Assembly: GCA_903858115.1 (NCBI GenBank)
Contig: CAIOHR010000058.1
Location: 167,303-231,302 of the forward strand
DNA: 64,000 bases
Direction of reading: 5' to 3'
From: an uncultured Pirellula sp.
GTDB taxonomy: Bacteria; Planctomycetota; Planctomycetia; Pirellulales; Pirellulaceae
The position numbers and the translations under genes are program-made. Below the pieces are notes generated by a model. It saw only the letters and a list, made by a program, of their open reading frames with translations, ran no database searches and had not been told where the DNA came from. Of the stretch, positions 16,995 through 26,300 are shown piece by piece (position 1 is the stretch's first letter; each line of letters begins with the position of its first letter).

Positions 16995-18458
16995 ATGAAT
17001 CCTCAAGAACTGCTTCGAATAGTAGATTCGTTGCATCGCGAAAAGCAGATCAGTCCTGATCTCGTTATTTCCGCGATCGAATCTGCCCTCGTCACCGCTG
17101 CCAAGCGACAATTTGGCGAGGAAGCGGAGGTGTTGGTGAAAATTGCCCCAGAAGGAGGGCAAATTAGCGCTACCGTCAACGGGAAAGCTCTGAGCCAAGA
17201 TGAAATTGGTCGAATCGGAGCTCAGACGGCAAAGCAAGTTATCATCCAGAAACTCAAAGAAGCGGAGCGAGACGCTCGGTTGGACGAGTTTTATACACAG
17301 GTCGGCCAGCTTGTTACAGGTATCGTGCAGCGAACGGAACGAGGTTTGACTATCGTTCAGTTAGGCAATGTCGAAGCGATCTTGCCTCGTAGCGAGCAGA
17401 TCCCTGGCGAATCGTACCACAACGGCTCCAGGGTGAGGGCCGTTATTTACGAGGTTAAGGCAGCAGGCAATCGTGTAAAGATTATCCTATCGCGATCGCA
17501 CCCGAGTTTTGTACAACGGCTTTTCGAGCAAGAAATTCCTGAGATTTCAGATGGGGTGATTCGCATCAACGCCATCAGTCGAGAGCCAGGCTATCGCAGC
17601 AAGGTGGCGGTGAGCAGTTCAGATCAACGTATCGATTGCGTCGGCGCTTGCGTTGGAATGCGAGGAAATCGGATCAAGAATGTCACTAGCGAATTGGCTG
17701 GTGAGCGGATCGACATTGTGCGTTGGAGCGATGACCCGATGGTCTTGATTCCAAACGCGCTGCAGCCTGCAGAGGTAGAGCAGGTTCTTCTGTGCGATAT
17801 GATCGGTAGGGCGATTGCTCTGGTGAATGACGAGCATTTGTCCCAAGCGATCGGTCGGTTTGGTCAGAATGTTCGATTGGCTAGCAAGCTTTGCAGTTGG
17901 GACATTGAAATCATGACCGCTTCGGAGCTCGAAAAGCAAATTGAGCGAGCGATGGAAATGTTTATGCGGATCGAGGGGATGACTGAAGAGATCGCCCAGC
18001 AGCTTGTAGAGCAAGGTTACTTGTCGTATGACGACTTGTCCGTGATCGAGCCTGATGCATTGATGGAAATGGGCAATTTGTCCGAAGAAGAAGTGGATGC
18101 GATTGTTCAGCAGGCGGACGATAAAGCGGCTGAGCTCGAAGTGGAAGAAGAAGAAAGAAAAATCAAGGAAAAAGCTGACAAAGAGCGTCGAGCCACGGAG
18201 GAGCTTGAAGCAAAAGAGCGAAGCCAGGCAGCTGCAAAGTCTCAGCCTCCTGCCACGCCATCCCAGGAAGCTTCTCCTTCGGAATCGCTGACTCAGGACG
18301 CGGTGATCAAGGACGCTGTGGTCAAGGACGCTGTGGTCAAGGACGCGGTGGTCAAGGACGCGGTGGTCAAGGACGCTGTGGTAGAGGTTGCTGCGAATAC
18401 GGATGCTTTAAGCCCGCCAGAATCGACCAATCAAAATGGAGAAGAATCGCAAAGTTAA
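16995..18458 (+). CDS. nusA: Transcription termination/antitermination factor NusA
   Basis: 487 residues. The order is the N-terminal RNA polymerase-binding domain (1-125), S1 domain (about 130-200), two KH domains (about 200-345; CVGMRGNRIKNVTSELAGERIDIV is the KH1 GxxG-type core) and a helix-hairpin-helix-like segment (about 345-380; IAQQLVEQGYLSYDDL). The tail from about residue 385 is acidic/Glu-Lys rich and then holds six 5-residue repeats (435-464). NusA binds RNA polymerase and modulates pausing, termination and antitermination. infB and rbfA follow in the usual order; rimP is not upstream. Start supported by the conserved NPQELLRIVDSL opening. Confidence 0.97.
   Translation: MNPQELLRIVDSLHREKQISPDLVISAIESALVTAAKRQFGEEAEVLVKIAPEGGQISATVNGKALSQDEIGRIGAQTAKQVIIQKLKEAERDARLDEFYTQVGQLVTGIVQRTERGLTIVQLGNVEAILPRSEQIPGESYHNGSRVRAVIYEVKAAGNRVKIILSRSHPSFVQRLFEQEIPEISDGVIRINAISREPGYRSKVAVSSSDQRIDCVGACVGMRGNRIKNVTSELAGERIDIVRWSDDPMVLIPNALQPAEVEQVLLCDMIGRAIALVNDEHLSQAIGRFGQNVRLASKLCSWDIEIMTASELEKQIERAMEMFMRIEGMTEEIAQQLVEQGYLSYDDLSVIEPDALMEMGNLSEEEVDAIVQQADDKAAELEVEEEERKIKEKADKERRATEELEAKERSQAAAKSQPPATPSQEASPSESLTQDAVIKDAVVKDAVVKDAVVKDAVVKDAVVEVAANTDALSPPESTNQNGEESQS
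18297..18386 (+). repeat. Six 15-bp tandem repeats inside nusA
   Basis: Six in-frame units, each encoding D-A-V-V/I-K (the last ends VE), at 18297, 18312, 18327, 18342, 18357 and 18372. Units differ only by GCG/GCT and by ATC/GTC, and units 2-3 and 4-5 are identical to each other. This is a coding minisatellite, likely to vary in copy number. Confidence 0.95.
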
Positions 18459-18479
18459 TATTGAATTGAAGTCTAACGC

Positions 18480-18509
18480 AATCATGAGTGATACGGTACG
18501 ATCATGATT
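18480..18509. other. Inverted repeat in the nusA-infB gap
   Basis: AATCATGA at 18480-18487 and TCATGATT at 18502-18509 form a perfect 8-bp inverted repeat with a 14-nt spacer, 21 bp after the nusA stop. It lies in a 262-bp gap that otherwise holds no gene and probably includes the infB leader. No T-tract follows, so it may be an operator or mRNA structure rather than a terminator. Confidence 0.4.
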
Positions 18510-18720
18510 AGAAGTTGCGTTGGCGATCTTTCGAGATCGATTTGTCAATGGAATCAAGGCTTCGGCATGTGTCATGCGGGAGCCGTGGGAGGACCCACAA
18601 CCAACTTCGTGGGGGCATCCAAATGAAGTAATATACAGGTCGAGAAGGGCGAGTACTTCGGCTACCATTTGCCGAAGCTTGTACTTCTCCAAGGGTTGAG
18701 AACCCGAGGAAAGTTGCTCA

Positions 18721-21696
18721 GTGGCAGTACGAATTTATTCGCTGGCGAAGGACTTAGGACTAGACAGTAAAGAGCTGGTCGATCTCTGTACGCGTATAGG
18801 TATTCAGAATAAGGGTAGCGCGCTCGCTAGTCTCGAGGACGAAGAGATTGCGCGCATCAAAAAGCACCTTTCCGATAGATCCGCGGCGACGACCGCTGCC
18901 GCTGCTCCTCCTGTAGCAAAGCCGACCCGAGAGCCAGCGAAAGAGGCGCCGGTTCGTGACGCAGCCAATCGATTTGGAGGTGCAAAACGAGATCTTTCCG
19001 TTGGTCGTCGTTCTCCTGCCCTGGCGGGTGTCGGCGCAGGCAGTAACGATTCGCAAGAGTCGGAAGATGAGCTCTCTGAGAGTGAAGCAGTAGAAGCCGA
19101 GCCTATGCCGTCTGAAACTGTTTCGTCCCCGGATCCCGTGGTTGCACAAAGCCAATCGACCGAGACAGAAGCAGAGCCAGAAGTCTCCGAGTCGGTTGCG
19201 AAGGACTCAGTTCCGGTAGATGTGGTTGAAGAGAAGTCGTCGAGCGATGAAGATCCGTCGAGTCCGACTCCCGACAAACCGCAAGCGGGGCAGCGTAGGG
19301 ATGATTTCTATTCGCCCGCGCAAACAAGCGGCAAAGTTCGTGTTCTTGGCAGACCGAAGCTTGGATCGGAAGGTTCGAAACCAACTGGGGATCGGACGGA
19401 TCGAGCCAAGAAGTCACGCGAACCCATATTGAATCTGGCGAAGATCCCAAAGTCATCGACGCCATCCCCTGCACCAAAATCGCAAGAGCCTGCTACGCAA
19501 AAGCCCATCGTGAAGCTGACGCCTGACGTCATTCAGGGGGTGAAGAAGGGGATGGAGAAACCTTCGGAAAAGCCACAGCCTCCGCAAAAGCCCGGCCAAT
19601 CTGCTGGTTCGGGTGGGCGTGCTTCGACACCGAGTCAAACGATGCATGCGGGACTCGCTGACTTCAAAGCGAACGCGGAGAATAAACTCAATCAGAAAGG
19701 CAAAAAGCCGGTCGCTGATGAAGAAGCTCCAGTAGCTGCAAAGAAAAAGAGTTTTGCGGATACCCGTGCTGACCGCTTGAAAAGCACGAAGATCAAGACG
19801 ACCAAAGACTTGGCGTTGATCGAAGAGGAAGAGAACAACCGTCGAGGTGGAAAAGGTGGTCGGCACAAAAAGCAACCGACGATTGCACGGAAGGAAAAGG
19901 CTATCCTTGAAATGCCTTGCTCTATCCGAAGTTTCTCCGAAGCTGCTGGTGTACCTGCGGCTCGTGTGCTTCGGTCGTTGATGATGATGGGAACCATGGT
20001 AAACATCAACTCCACCCTTTCGCAGGAATTGGCGGAGATGGTCGCTGCGGACATCGGTATCGATATCGAGTTCAAGCAAGCGGAATCCTTGGAAACAAGC
20101 TTGATCAATCGGCTGGAGGCGGTCGAAGATAATCCAGAAGACATGGTATCGCGACCTCCGATTGTTACGTTCCTTGGGCACGTCGACCACGGCAAGACGT
20201 CGTTGTTGGATTACCTGATTGGAACGAAGATCGTCACTGGCGAAGCTGGCGGTATTACGCAGCACATTCGAGCTTACCAAGTCAAAAAGGACGGGCGGGC
20301 TATATCGTTCGTTGATACGCCAGGCCACGAAGCATTTACGGAAATGCGAGCACGTGGGGCGAATGTTACAGACATCGCAATTCTAGTAGTGGCGTTGGAT
20401 GACGGCATCATGCCGCAAACGGAAGAGGCTATCTCGCACGCGAAAGCGGCAGGCGTACCGATCGTTATTGCTGGTAACAAATGCGATTTGCCAGGTGCGG
20501 ATCTTAATCGTCTGATGACGCAGATGACGGAGCATGGTTTAACTCCGAGTGCGTGGGGGGGCGATGTCGAAGTCGTTCCAACCAGTGCGATCACTGGCCA
20601 AGGTATGGATGAATTGCTAGAAACCGTTCTAACGGTTGCAGAGCTTCATGAGTATCGAGCCAATCCGAAACGAGCTGCGACAGGGGTTTGCTTAGAAAGC
20701 GAACAACAATCCGATCGTGGAGTCATCGCGAAGGTGATGGTGCAGAACGGTACGCTCCGCGTCGGCGATATCGTCGTCTGCGGATCGACGTTTGGTAGAG
20801 TCAAGGCGATCTACGATACATTGAAGAAGAACAAACAGCTCACAGAAGCCGGTCCTTCCGTACCGGTCAACATTACCGGATTGGATAAACCACCCGAGGC
20901 TGGTGAGAAGTTCTTCGTTCTTGATGACATCGGGCAAGCGAGACAGTTGTCTGCGGATCGCGAAATGGCACTTCGCTCCACTTCCCTGTCTGGCACTTCG
21001 CCGAAAGTCTCCTTCGAGACATTCCAAGAATTGCTACAAAGCGGGAAGCTTGGCGTCAAAGAAGACAAAGTGGTCCTCAACCTTATTATTCGAGCCGACG
21101 TTCGCGGTTCATTGGAAGCGATCGAGAAAGAGCTTACCAAGCTCGATCACCCCGAAGTTGAAATCAAGATCTTGCAGCGTTCGGTCGGTGGAATCACCGT
21201 AGCTGACGTTACATTGGCGAGCGCCTCTCAGGCTGTCATCGTCGGTTTTAACGTCACGCCTGACGAGGCTGCACGAGTGTTGGCTGATGCACGAAACGTA
21301 GAAGTACGACGATACGACATCATTTATAACCTGGCTTTGGACATCAAGTCACTCATTGAGGGTCGATTGAAGCCAGAGGAAAAAGTGGTGGAACTAGGTC
21401 GTGCGATTGTCAAGCAAGTGTTCAGCGTTTCTCGAGTTGGCACGATTGCTGGTTGTTTCGTCGCCCAAGGGGCAATCGAACGAGGATGCCGAATGCGCGT
21501 CTTCCGAGATGGTCGTAAGATCGGTGAATACAACCTGGATACCTTGAAGCGTCATAAAGATGATGCCAAAGAAGTCCCACGTGGCATGGAGTGCGGTATC
21601 AAGTTGGCTGGATTCAACGACATCAAGGTCGACGATCTTCTAGAGGCGTATCGTATCGAAGAAGTTGCCCGAAAATTGGAGCCTTCGAGATCTTAA
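18721..21696 (+). CDS. infB: Translation initiation factor IF-2
   Basis: 991 residues from a GTG preceded by GAGGAAAG at a suitable distance. The N terminus (MAVRIYSLAKDLGLDSKELV) is the IF2N module; a long low-complexity Pro/Ser/Glu/Lys linker runs to about residue 370, then a second IF2N-like segment (about 395-460). The GTPase domain has GHVDHGKTS (about 486), DTPGHEAF, and NKCDLPGAD (about 586), followed by the SAIT motif, then domain II, III and the fMet-tRNA-binding C-terminal domain. IF-2 places initiator tRNA on the 30S subunit. The long linker is typical of planctomycetes. Located between nusA and rbfA. Confidence 0.98.
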   Translation: MAVRIYSLAKDLGLDSKELVDLCTRIGIQNKGSALASLEDEEIARIKKHLSDRSAATTAAAAPPVAKPTREPAKEAPVRDAANRFGGAKRDLSVGRRSPALAGVGAGSNDSQESEDELSESEAVEAEPMPSETVSSPDPVVAQSQSTETEAEPEVSESVAKDSVPVDVVEEKSSSDEDPSSPTPDKPQAGQRRDDFYSPAQTSGKVRVLGRPKLGSEGSKPTGDRTDRAKKSREPILNLAKIPKSSTPSPAPKSQEPATQKPIVKLTPDVIQGVKKGMEKPSEKPQPPQKPGQSAGSGGRASTPSQTMHAGLADFKANAENKLNQKGKKPVADEEAPVAAKKKSFADTRADRLKSTKIKTTKDLALIEEEENNRRGGKGGRHKKQPTIARKEKAILEMPCSIRSFSEAAGVPAARVLRSLMMMGTMVNINSTLSQELAEMVAADIGIDIEFKQAESLETSLINRLEAVEDNPEDMVSRPPIVTFLGHVDHGKTSLLDYLIGTKIVTGEAGGITQHIRAYQVKKDGRAISFVDTPGHEAFTEMRARGANVTDIAILVVALDDGIMPQTEEAISHAKAAGVPIVIAGNKCDLPGADLNRLMTQMTEHGLTPSAWGGDVEVVPTSAITGQGMDELLETVLTVAELHEYRANPKRAATGVCLESEQQSDRGVIAKVMVQNGTLRVGDIVVCGSTFGRVKAIYDTLKKNKQLTEAGPSVPVNITGLDKPPEAGEKFFVLDDIGQARQLSADREMALRSTSLSGTSPKVSFETFQELLQSGKLGVKEDKVVLNLIIRADVRGSLEAIEKELTKLDHPEVEIKILQRSVGGITVADVTLASASQAVIVGFNVTPDEAARVLADARNVEVRRYDIIYNLALDIKSLIEGRLKPEEKVVELGRAIVKQVFSVSRVGTIAGCFVAQGAIERGCRMRVFRDGRKIGEYNLDTLKRHKDDAKEVPRGMECGIKLAGFNDIKVDDLLEAYRIEEVARKLEPSRS

Positions 21697-21746
21697 CGCA
21701 ACGACCGCTCTTCAAAAGCGATCGATAAGCGAAAGAATGCACAACA

Positions 21747-22184
21747 ATGACTGTACGAAGACTACTGAAGGCTGGCGAGGCTATTCGAGAAGTGGTTTCC
21801 ATGGCGATTCTCACAGAATTGCGGGACCCCCGTGTCAAGAACGTAACTGTTCTCGGTGTCGAAGTAGCCCCTGATATGCGAGAGGCCAAAGTGGTCGTTA
21901 GCATCATGGGAAACAAAACGCAGCAATCCACGAGTCTTCGTGGATTGCAAAACTCTGCTGGATTTCTTCAATCGAAAATCTCCGAAAGAATTGATACACG
22001 CTACATCCCCAAGCTAACCTTCGTATTGGACGATGGGGTGAAGAAATCGATGGCAGTCTCCCAGATCCTTGAGCAAATCAAGGCAGAACGTGATGCTTCT
22101 CAGGCACTGCCGACGGAGGAACAATCAAAGGTCGATTCTGGCTCCCTTTCAGAAGAGCCCGTCGATGACCCACCATCGAATTGA
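21747..22184 (+). CDS. rbfA: 30S ribosome-binding factor RbfA
   Basis: 145 residues, beginning [20 protein letters not shown] with the KH-like core [29 protein letters not shown] and the [34 protein letters not shown]-type second half. RbfA is needed for 16S rRNA 5' end maturation. It follows infB by 50 bp in the same direction. The last 35 residues are an acidic, Ser-rich extension beyond the usual length. Confidence 0.96.
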   Translation: MTVRRLLKAGEAIREVVSMAILTELRDPRVKNVTVLGVEVAPDMREAKVVVSIMGNKTQQSTSLRGLQNSAGFLQSKISERIDTRYIPKLTFVLDDGVKKSMAVSQILEQIKAERDASQALPTEEQSKVDSGSLSEEPVDDPPSN

Positions 22185-22316
22185 TTCATCTGGGCTGCGC
22201 TGGATCGATGGATTCTAACAGCGTAAGATTTCAGATTCGTTGTTGCATCAGAGATGCGACCTTTGTCCAGTTCTGTATTCAATTAAAACCATTGATCATC
22301 TTCGCAAGTTAACGAC

Positions 22317-23552
22317 ATGAGCAGCCGAGCAGAAAAGTTCGAACAACTTCATAAATCCTTGAAGAAGCACTACAAGTTCACAGAGGACACGACAGAACGC
22401 AGTGTTCTCGAGTCCCTGCTCTATGCCTGCTGCCTGGAAGATGCTCGCCCAGATCAAGCCGAAGAGGCATTTGCGAAACTGCAACAAACGTATTTCGATT
22501 GGAACGAAGTTCGCGTCACCACGACCATCGAACTAAGCGAAGTATTGATAGGGCTTCCTAATCCGTCGGCCGCGGGGCATCGAATCAAGAGGTGTTTGCA
22601 ATCGATATTCGAGACGAGGTATCAGTACGATCTAGATGACCTCAAGAAAGCAAACCTCACCAAGGCGACTGAGGACATGCAAGCTTGGCAAGGGATGACG
22701 CCATTCGTGTTGAACTATGTGTCTCAACATTCATTAGGTGGCCACGCGATTCCTGCAGACACAGCCATACTCGAAGCACTGTTAGCGGCGGACATTCTGA
22801 CAACGGCAGAGGTTGAGAAGAAGTCTATTCCTGGAGTTGAGCGAGCTATCCCGAAGAACAAGGGATTGGAGTTTGCGAGCTTGCTACATCAATTCGCGGT
22901 AGATTTTTCCGCGAATGCCAAGAGCTCCATCGCTCTTGCGGTATTCAAAGATTTGGGTGTAACACCGAAGGCAAAAGTTGTAACGCCACCTCCCGCACCA
23001 AAGACAAACAAGAAAGCTCCTGCTCCCCCCGAGCCGGCTTCCAAACCGAGTCCGGTTGCAGCGGAAAAATCCCCTGCAAAACCAAGTCTAAAGGACTCAG
23101 AAAAAGAATTGAATTCTCCATCAGCTGACAAAGTAGGGAAGCCAAAAGGCTCGCCCAGCAAAGCCGAAGCGGTGAAGGCGGAACCTGCCAAGCTAGCCAA
23201 ACTAGAAGCCCTCAAGGGCGATAAGAAATCATCTGCAATTCAGGATACAGTAAAGAAGTCAGGGAAAGCCGACGCAAAGTTACCAGAAGTTAAATCGAAA
23301 GATCACAAGAAGCCAGAAGCAGCCAAGCCCGCAGCGAAAGCAACCGCGAAACCTGCTCCGCCTACGAAGCCTGTGAAGGGGAAGGCCGTCGAGAAACCAC
23401 CCACGAAGAAGACAACAAAGATTGCACCGACAAAGGGAAAGTCGGCTCCTTTGTCGAAATCTACACCGAAGGCGGACAAGTCCGAGGCTTCGTCCAAAAA
23501 GCCAGCGAAAATGGCAAACAACGTCAAAATGACAAAGAAGAAACCGAAGTAG
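22317..23552 (+). CDS. Endonuclease III-like fold with a Lys/Ala/Pro histone-H1-like tail
   Basis: 411 residues. Residues about 1-215 have the all-helical layout of the HhH-GPD/endonuclease III superfamily: an N-terminal helical half, then an HhH-position segment (WQGMTPFVLNYV, about 125-136) and GGHAIPADTAILEALL with D148 at the place of the catalytic Asp. The Lys expected in the HhH of bifunctional glycosylases (LPGVGRKTA in the family) is not present, and I see no C-terminal four-Cys iron-sulfur motif. From about residue 225 to the end the chain is rich in Lys, Ala and Pro (for example KKPEAAKPAAKATAKPAPPT), like bacterial H1-like proteins. It sits between rbfA and yebC. Possibly a DNA-binding pseudo-enzyme; inference. 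Confidence 0.75.
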   Translation: MSSRAEKFEQLHKSLKKHYKFTEDTTERSVLESLLYACCLEDARPDQAEEAFAKLQQTYFDWNEVRVTTTIELSEVLIGLPNPSAAGHRIKRCLQSIFETRYQYDLDDLKKANLTKATEDMQAWQGMTPFVLNYVSQHSLGGHAIPADTAILEALLAADILTTAEVEKKSIPGVERAIPKNKGLEFASLLHQFAVDFSANAKSSIALAVFKDLGVTPKAKVVTPPPAPKTNKKAPAPPEPASKPSPVAAEKSPAKPSLKDSEKELNSPSADKVGKPKGSPSKAEAVKAEPAKLAKLEALKGDKKSSAIQDTVKKSGKADAKLPEVKSKDHKKPEAAKPAAKATAKPAPPTKPVKGKAVEKPPTKKTTKIAPTKGKSAPLSKSTPKADKSEASSKKPAKMANNVKMTKKKPK

Positions 23553-23638
23553 TCTGATGAAACTATATGTTGCTGCATCGTCCTTCGATTCAGTAGCTTG
23601 CAACTGATTGAATCACTTTTGTACAGAGGAGCTCTCCC

Positions 23639-24385
23639 ATGGCTGGCCACTCGCAGTGGGCAAACATCAAACATCGAAAAGCCGCAGTTGATGCTAAGAG
23701 AAGCAAACTTTGGAGCAAACTCTCCAAAGCAATCATTGTTGCGGCAAAACTCGGAGGAGGAGATCCTTCGGCCAATGTACGACTGCGAACTGCAATTCTA
23801 GATGCGAAAGCTGTTTCGCTTCCTCGCGACAACATCGAGCGAGCAATCAAAAAAGGAACAGGAGAAATCGCGGGTGGCGATGTCGAAGAAATTCTGTACG
23901 AAGGCTATGGGCCAGGCGGTGTGGCGGTCCTTTGTGATATTCTCACCGATAACCGCAACCGTACAGCACCAGAAGTTAGAAAGTTGTTTGAGAACTATGG
24001 CGGTAAGTTAGGTTCGACCAATTGCGTTGCGTACCTTTTCGAACGAAAAGGATTTTTCTCGATCAAGCAAAGCACCATCGAGCTTGAAAAGTTGATGGAG
24101 CTAGCACTCGAGAATGGCGCAGACGATGTTACGGAAAGTGGCGAGTACTTTGAGCTGACATGCGCCCCGGAGGCCTATTCAGGACTTGCGGAAGCCTTGG
24201 ACGCACAGAACATTGCGGTTGAAAACAAGGAAGTTTCGCGGGTACCCAGTTCGACAGTAGACGTCGATTCCGAAACAGCCGTCTCCGTGATGAAGTTGCT
24301 AGAGAAGCTTGAGGAACACGACGATGTTCAATCTGTTGCATCGAATGTGAACTTTACCGAAGAGCAACTGGCCTCGTTCCAGTAA
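23639..24385 (+). CDS. yebC: YebC/PmpR family protein (TACO1-like)
   Basis: 248 residues starting MAGHSQWANIKHRKAAVDAKRSKLW, the diagnostic opening of the family. The GGDPSANVRLRTAILDAKA region and YEGYGPGGVAVLCDILTDNRNRT are also family signatures. YebC-type proteins either regulate transcription or, as more recent work on the family indicates, help translation of difficult (proline-rich) sequences. The 86-bp gap before it holds no gene. Full length. Confidence 0.95.
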   Translation: MAGHSQWANIKHRKAAVDAKRSKLWSKLSKAIIVAAKLGGGDPSANVRLRTAILDAKAVSLPRDNIERAIKKGTGEIAGGDVEEILYEGYGPGGVAVLCDILTDNRNRTAPEVRKLFENYGGKLGSTNCVAYLFERKGFFSIKQSTIELEKLMELALENGADDVTESGEYFELTCAPEAYSGLAEALDAQNIAVENKEVSRVPSSTVDVDSETAVSVMKLLEKLEEHDDVQSVASNVNFTEEQLASFQ

Positions 24386-24415
24386 AGCGGCATAACTCGA
24401 CTGAAGGATGATACT

Positions 24416-25771
24416 TTGTCCACGATCCTGGCTCAAATCGAGCGACTGGATGCATCGCACCCCGGTTTCTCGGATTCTATCCTTTCGCTGCGAAAGAAGC
24501 TTAGCCCTGATGGCTCGGTAGTCTCCGCCAGAGGAAAGGAACTCACGATCCAAGTATTCGGCGAGCCTCTATCGCCAGGCCAAGTTGTGGAACGGATTTG
24601 CAACGATGTCAGGACGATGGGAACCTCGGCCGTGCTCCGTTACGCGCGAGCACTCGACGATCCGAAGATCACTGCCGAGGGGCTGAGGGTTCCCGTCGAT
24701 CGCATCAAAGCGGCGCACGATGCAGCGTCCCTTGAGTTTCTAGCATCGGTACGCCGAATTCGAGACAACATTCGGTTGTTTCAGTCAGGAATTCTTCACA
24801 GGGACGTCTCTCTCCAACCCAAACCAGGCGTCGTCCTAGAGCAGCGTTATACGGCGTTGAATCGGGTGGGGATTTGCGTGCCAGGCGGAGCTGCAGCCTA
24901 TCCCTCGACGGTGCTCATGACAGCAGTGCCAGCCCAGTGCGCTGGTGTGAAGGAGATCGCGATCGTCGCGCCCCCGACACCTTTGGGCGCTTACAACGCG
25001 GATATGCTCTCGGTATGTTGGGAGCTGGGGATTCGCGAAGTCTATGCAGTTGGGGGCGCACAAGCGGTGGCGGCACTCGCGTACGGGATTCCTGAGATAG
25101 CCCCCGTCGACAAAATAGTCGGTCCCGGCAACTTGTTCGTTGCGTTGGCAAAGCGCTTTGTGTACGGGCATGTCGATATCGATTCCATCGCCGGTCCCAG
25201 TGAAGTGGTTGTCTTGGCCGACTCCACGACCAATCCAAAGTTCGCAGCGTCTGATGTGTTGGCTCAAGCGGAGCATTCACCGGGGGCTAGTATCGTTATC
25301 AGTTGGGACGCTTCGATACTCGACGCCATCGAAGCGAGCGTGAACGAACAACTAAGAAGTCTAGAAAGAGCGGACCTGACGGTAGCATCATTGAATGCTT
25401 TTGGCGCCTTGATCTTGTGTCGCGATGAAGATCAAGCGTGCGAGGTCACCAATCTGATCGCGCCCGAGCACTTACAGATTGCAACGGACAATGCTCGATC
25501 GTTGTTGCCGAAGATTCGTAATAGTGGAGCAACCTTTTTGGGCCATTATTCTCCTGTTGCACTTGGCGACTATGCGGCAGGACCATCGCACGTACTCCCT
25601 ACCGGTGGAACGGCTCGCTGGGCATCGGGTTTATCCTCGAATCATTTCTTACGGTCCAGCAGCGTGATTGAGTATAGTGCTGAAGCGTTGCGTGCTATCG
25701 CACCCGATGTCGTAGCACTTGCCGACAAAGAAGGTCTCACCGCGCATAAGCAAAGCGTTGTGATTCGTTAA
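24416..25771 (+). CDS. hisD: Histidinol dehydrogenase
   Basis: 451 residues from a TTG preceded by GAAGGATG; it begins 30 bp after yebC. It oxidises L-histidinol to L-histidine in two NAD-dependent steps and needs zinc. Visible motifs: VPGGAAAYPSTVLM, VYAVGGAQAVAALAYG, KIVGPGN, GPSEVVVLAD, and QAEHSPGA, whose Gln and His are zinc ligands; the Asp in LGDYAAGPSH and the His in LTAHKQS near the C terminus complete the site. The last six codons and the stop belong to a 57-bp repeat that recurs at 35187, so the gene's 3' end acts as one border of a repeated segment. Confidence 0.97.
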   Translation: MSTILAQIERLDASHPGFSDSILSLRKKLSPDGSVVSARGKELTIQVFGEPLSPGQVVERICNDVRTMGTSAVLRYARALDDPKITAEGLRVPVDRIKAAHDAASLEFLASVRRIRDNIRLFQSGILHRDVSLQPKPGVVLEQRYTALNRVGICVPGGAAAYPSTVLMTAVPAQCAGVKEIAIVAPPTPLGAYNADMLSVCWELGIREVYAVGGAQAVAALAYGIPEIAPVDKIVGPGNLFVALAKRFVYGHVDIDSIAGPSEVVVLADSTTNPKFAASDVLAQAEHSPGASIVISWDASILDAIEASVNEQLRSLERADLTVASLNAFGALILCRDEDQACEVTNLIAPEHLQIATDNARSLLPKIRNSGATFLGHYSPVALGDYAAGPSHVLPTGGTARWASGLSSNHFLRSSSVIEYSAEALRAIAPDVVALADKEGLTAHKQSVVIR

Positions 25772-25811
25772 CGCATCGCTTTCAACATCGTCGTGGTTCG
25801 CTCCGCGAACC
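25755..25811 (+). repeat. 57-bp direct repeat, copy 1 (3' end of hisD)
   Basis: Bases 25755-25811 are identical to 35187-35243 in the same orientation over all 57 positions. The repeat holds the last hisD codons, its stop, and 40 bp downstream. Sequence diverges right after both copies. A repeat that rebuilds the end of a gene is the usual footprint of site-specific insertion or of a segmental duplication. Confidence 0.95.
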
Positions 25812-25849
25812 AATGTCAGCTCGCTATGTGATTTCTCGTGATTTATAAC

Positions 25850-25971
25850 ACCTGCAGGTTTTACGTTTCGCGCCGATTTTCGACATGGATTCGACTTTTG
25901 CAATGTAGTCATACTCTCTCTGGGACGAGTGTTAACAAACTTTCGAGTTCGCTAAAATCCACTTTGTCCGG
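25850..25971 (-). pseudogene. Relic of an alkD-like gene with internal deletion
   Basis: Read on the minus strand, one part gives PDKVDFSELESLLTLVPERV, matching PDDDLDLSEIESLLTLVSEKV of the intact gene at 34287-35000, and the adjoining part, in another frame, gives DYIAKVESMSKIGAKRKT, matching DYIAKVESMSEVGVKRKS at that gene's C terminus. About 50 codons between them are missing, and the frame changes. It is a decayed copy in the same orientation as the intact gene, 8.4 kb away. Confidence 0.85.
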
Positions 25972-26300
25972 TTACACCTGTGATCAGAGCATTTTTGGTC
26001 ATCGAATCGATCCTTCCCAGAAAATCGTCGCCCTAACTTGCCAAACTTAACGGAAGGCAAAACGCTGGCGCAAGCGTGATAGCGGATTGAGTACTTCGAT
26101 TGCAATAGCGTGGAAACCTGGAAACCCAGGATTTCGAATTGGAAGCAATCGCTAGTTACTTATCGGCTGATCCAAGACTTAATTTGAGCAAACTGCCCAA
26201 TCGCCATTGACCCGAACTTCTTGCCACGACTAACTTACCAACTTCGCACGGTCTGAAGGGGTCAGCCCGCGCGAGTTCAACAAGCCAAAGGAGTGGCGAG
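25972..26300. other. Intergenic region upstream of the glycan island
   Basis: No gene or clear repeat seen. It should carry the promoter of the downstream five-gene island. The only decisive signal is the ribosome site AAAGGAG at 26287-26293, placed 7 bp before the first ATG. Confidence 0.4.

Noticed and set aside
18297-18386. CRISPR-like regular repeats
   Set aside because: Units are 15 bp without spacers, in frame within nusA.
19453-20328. 291-residue minus-strand frame inside infB
   Set aside because: It mirrors the coding bias of infB; the other strand holds the GTPase motifs.
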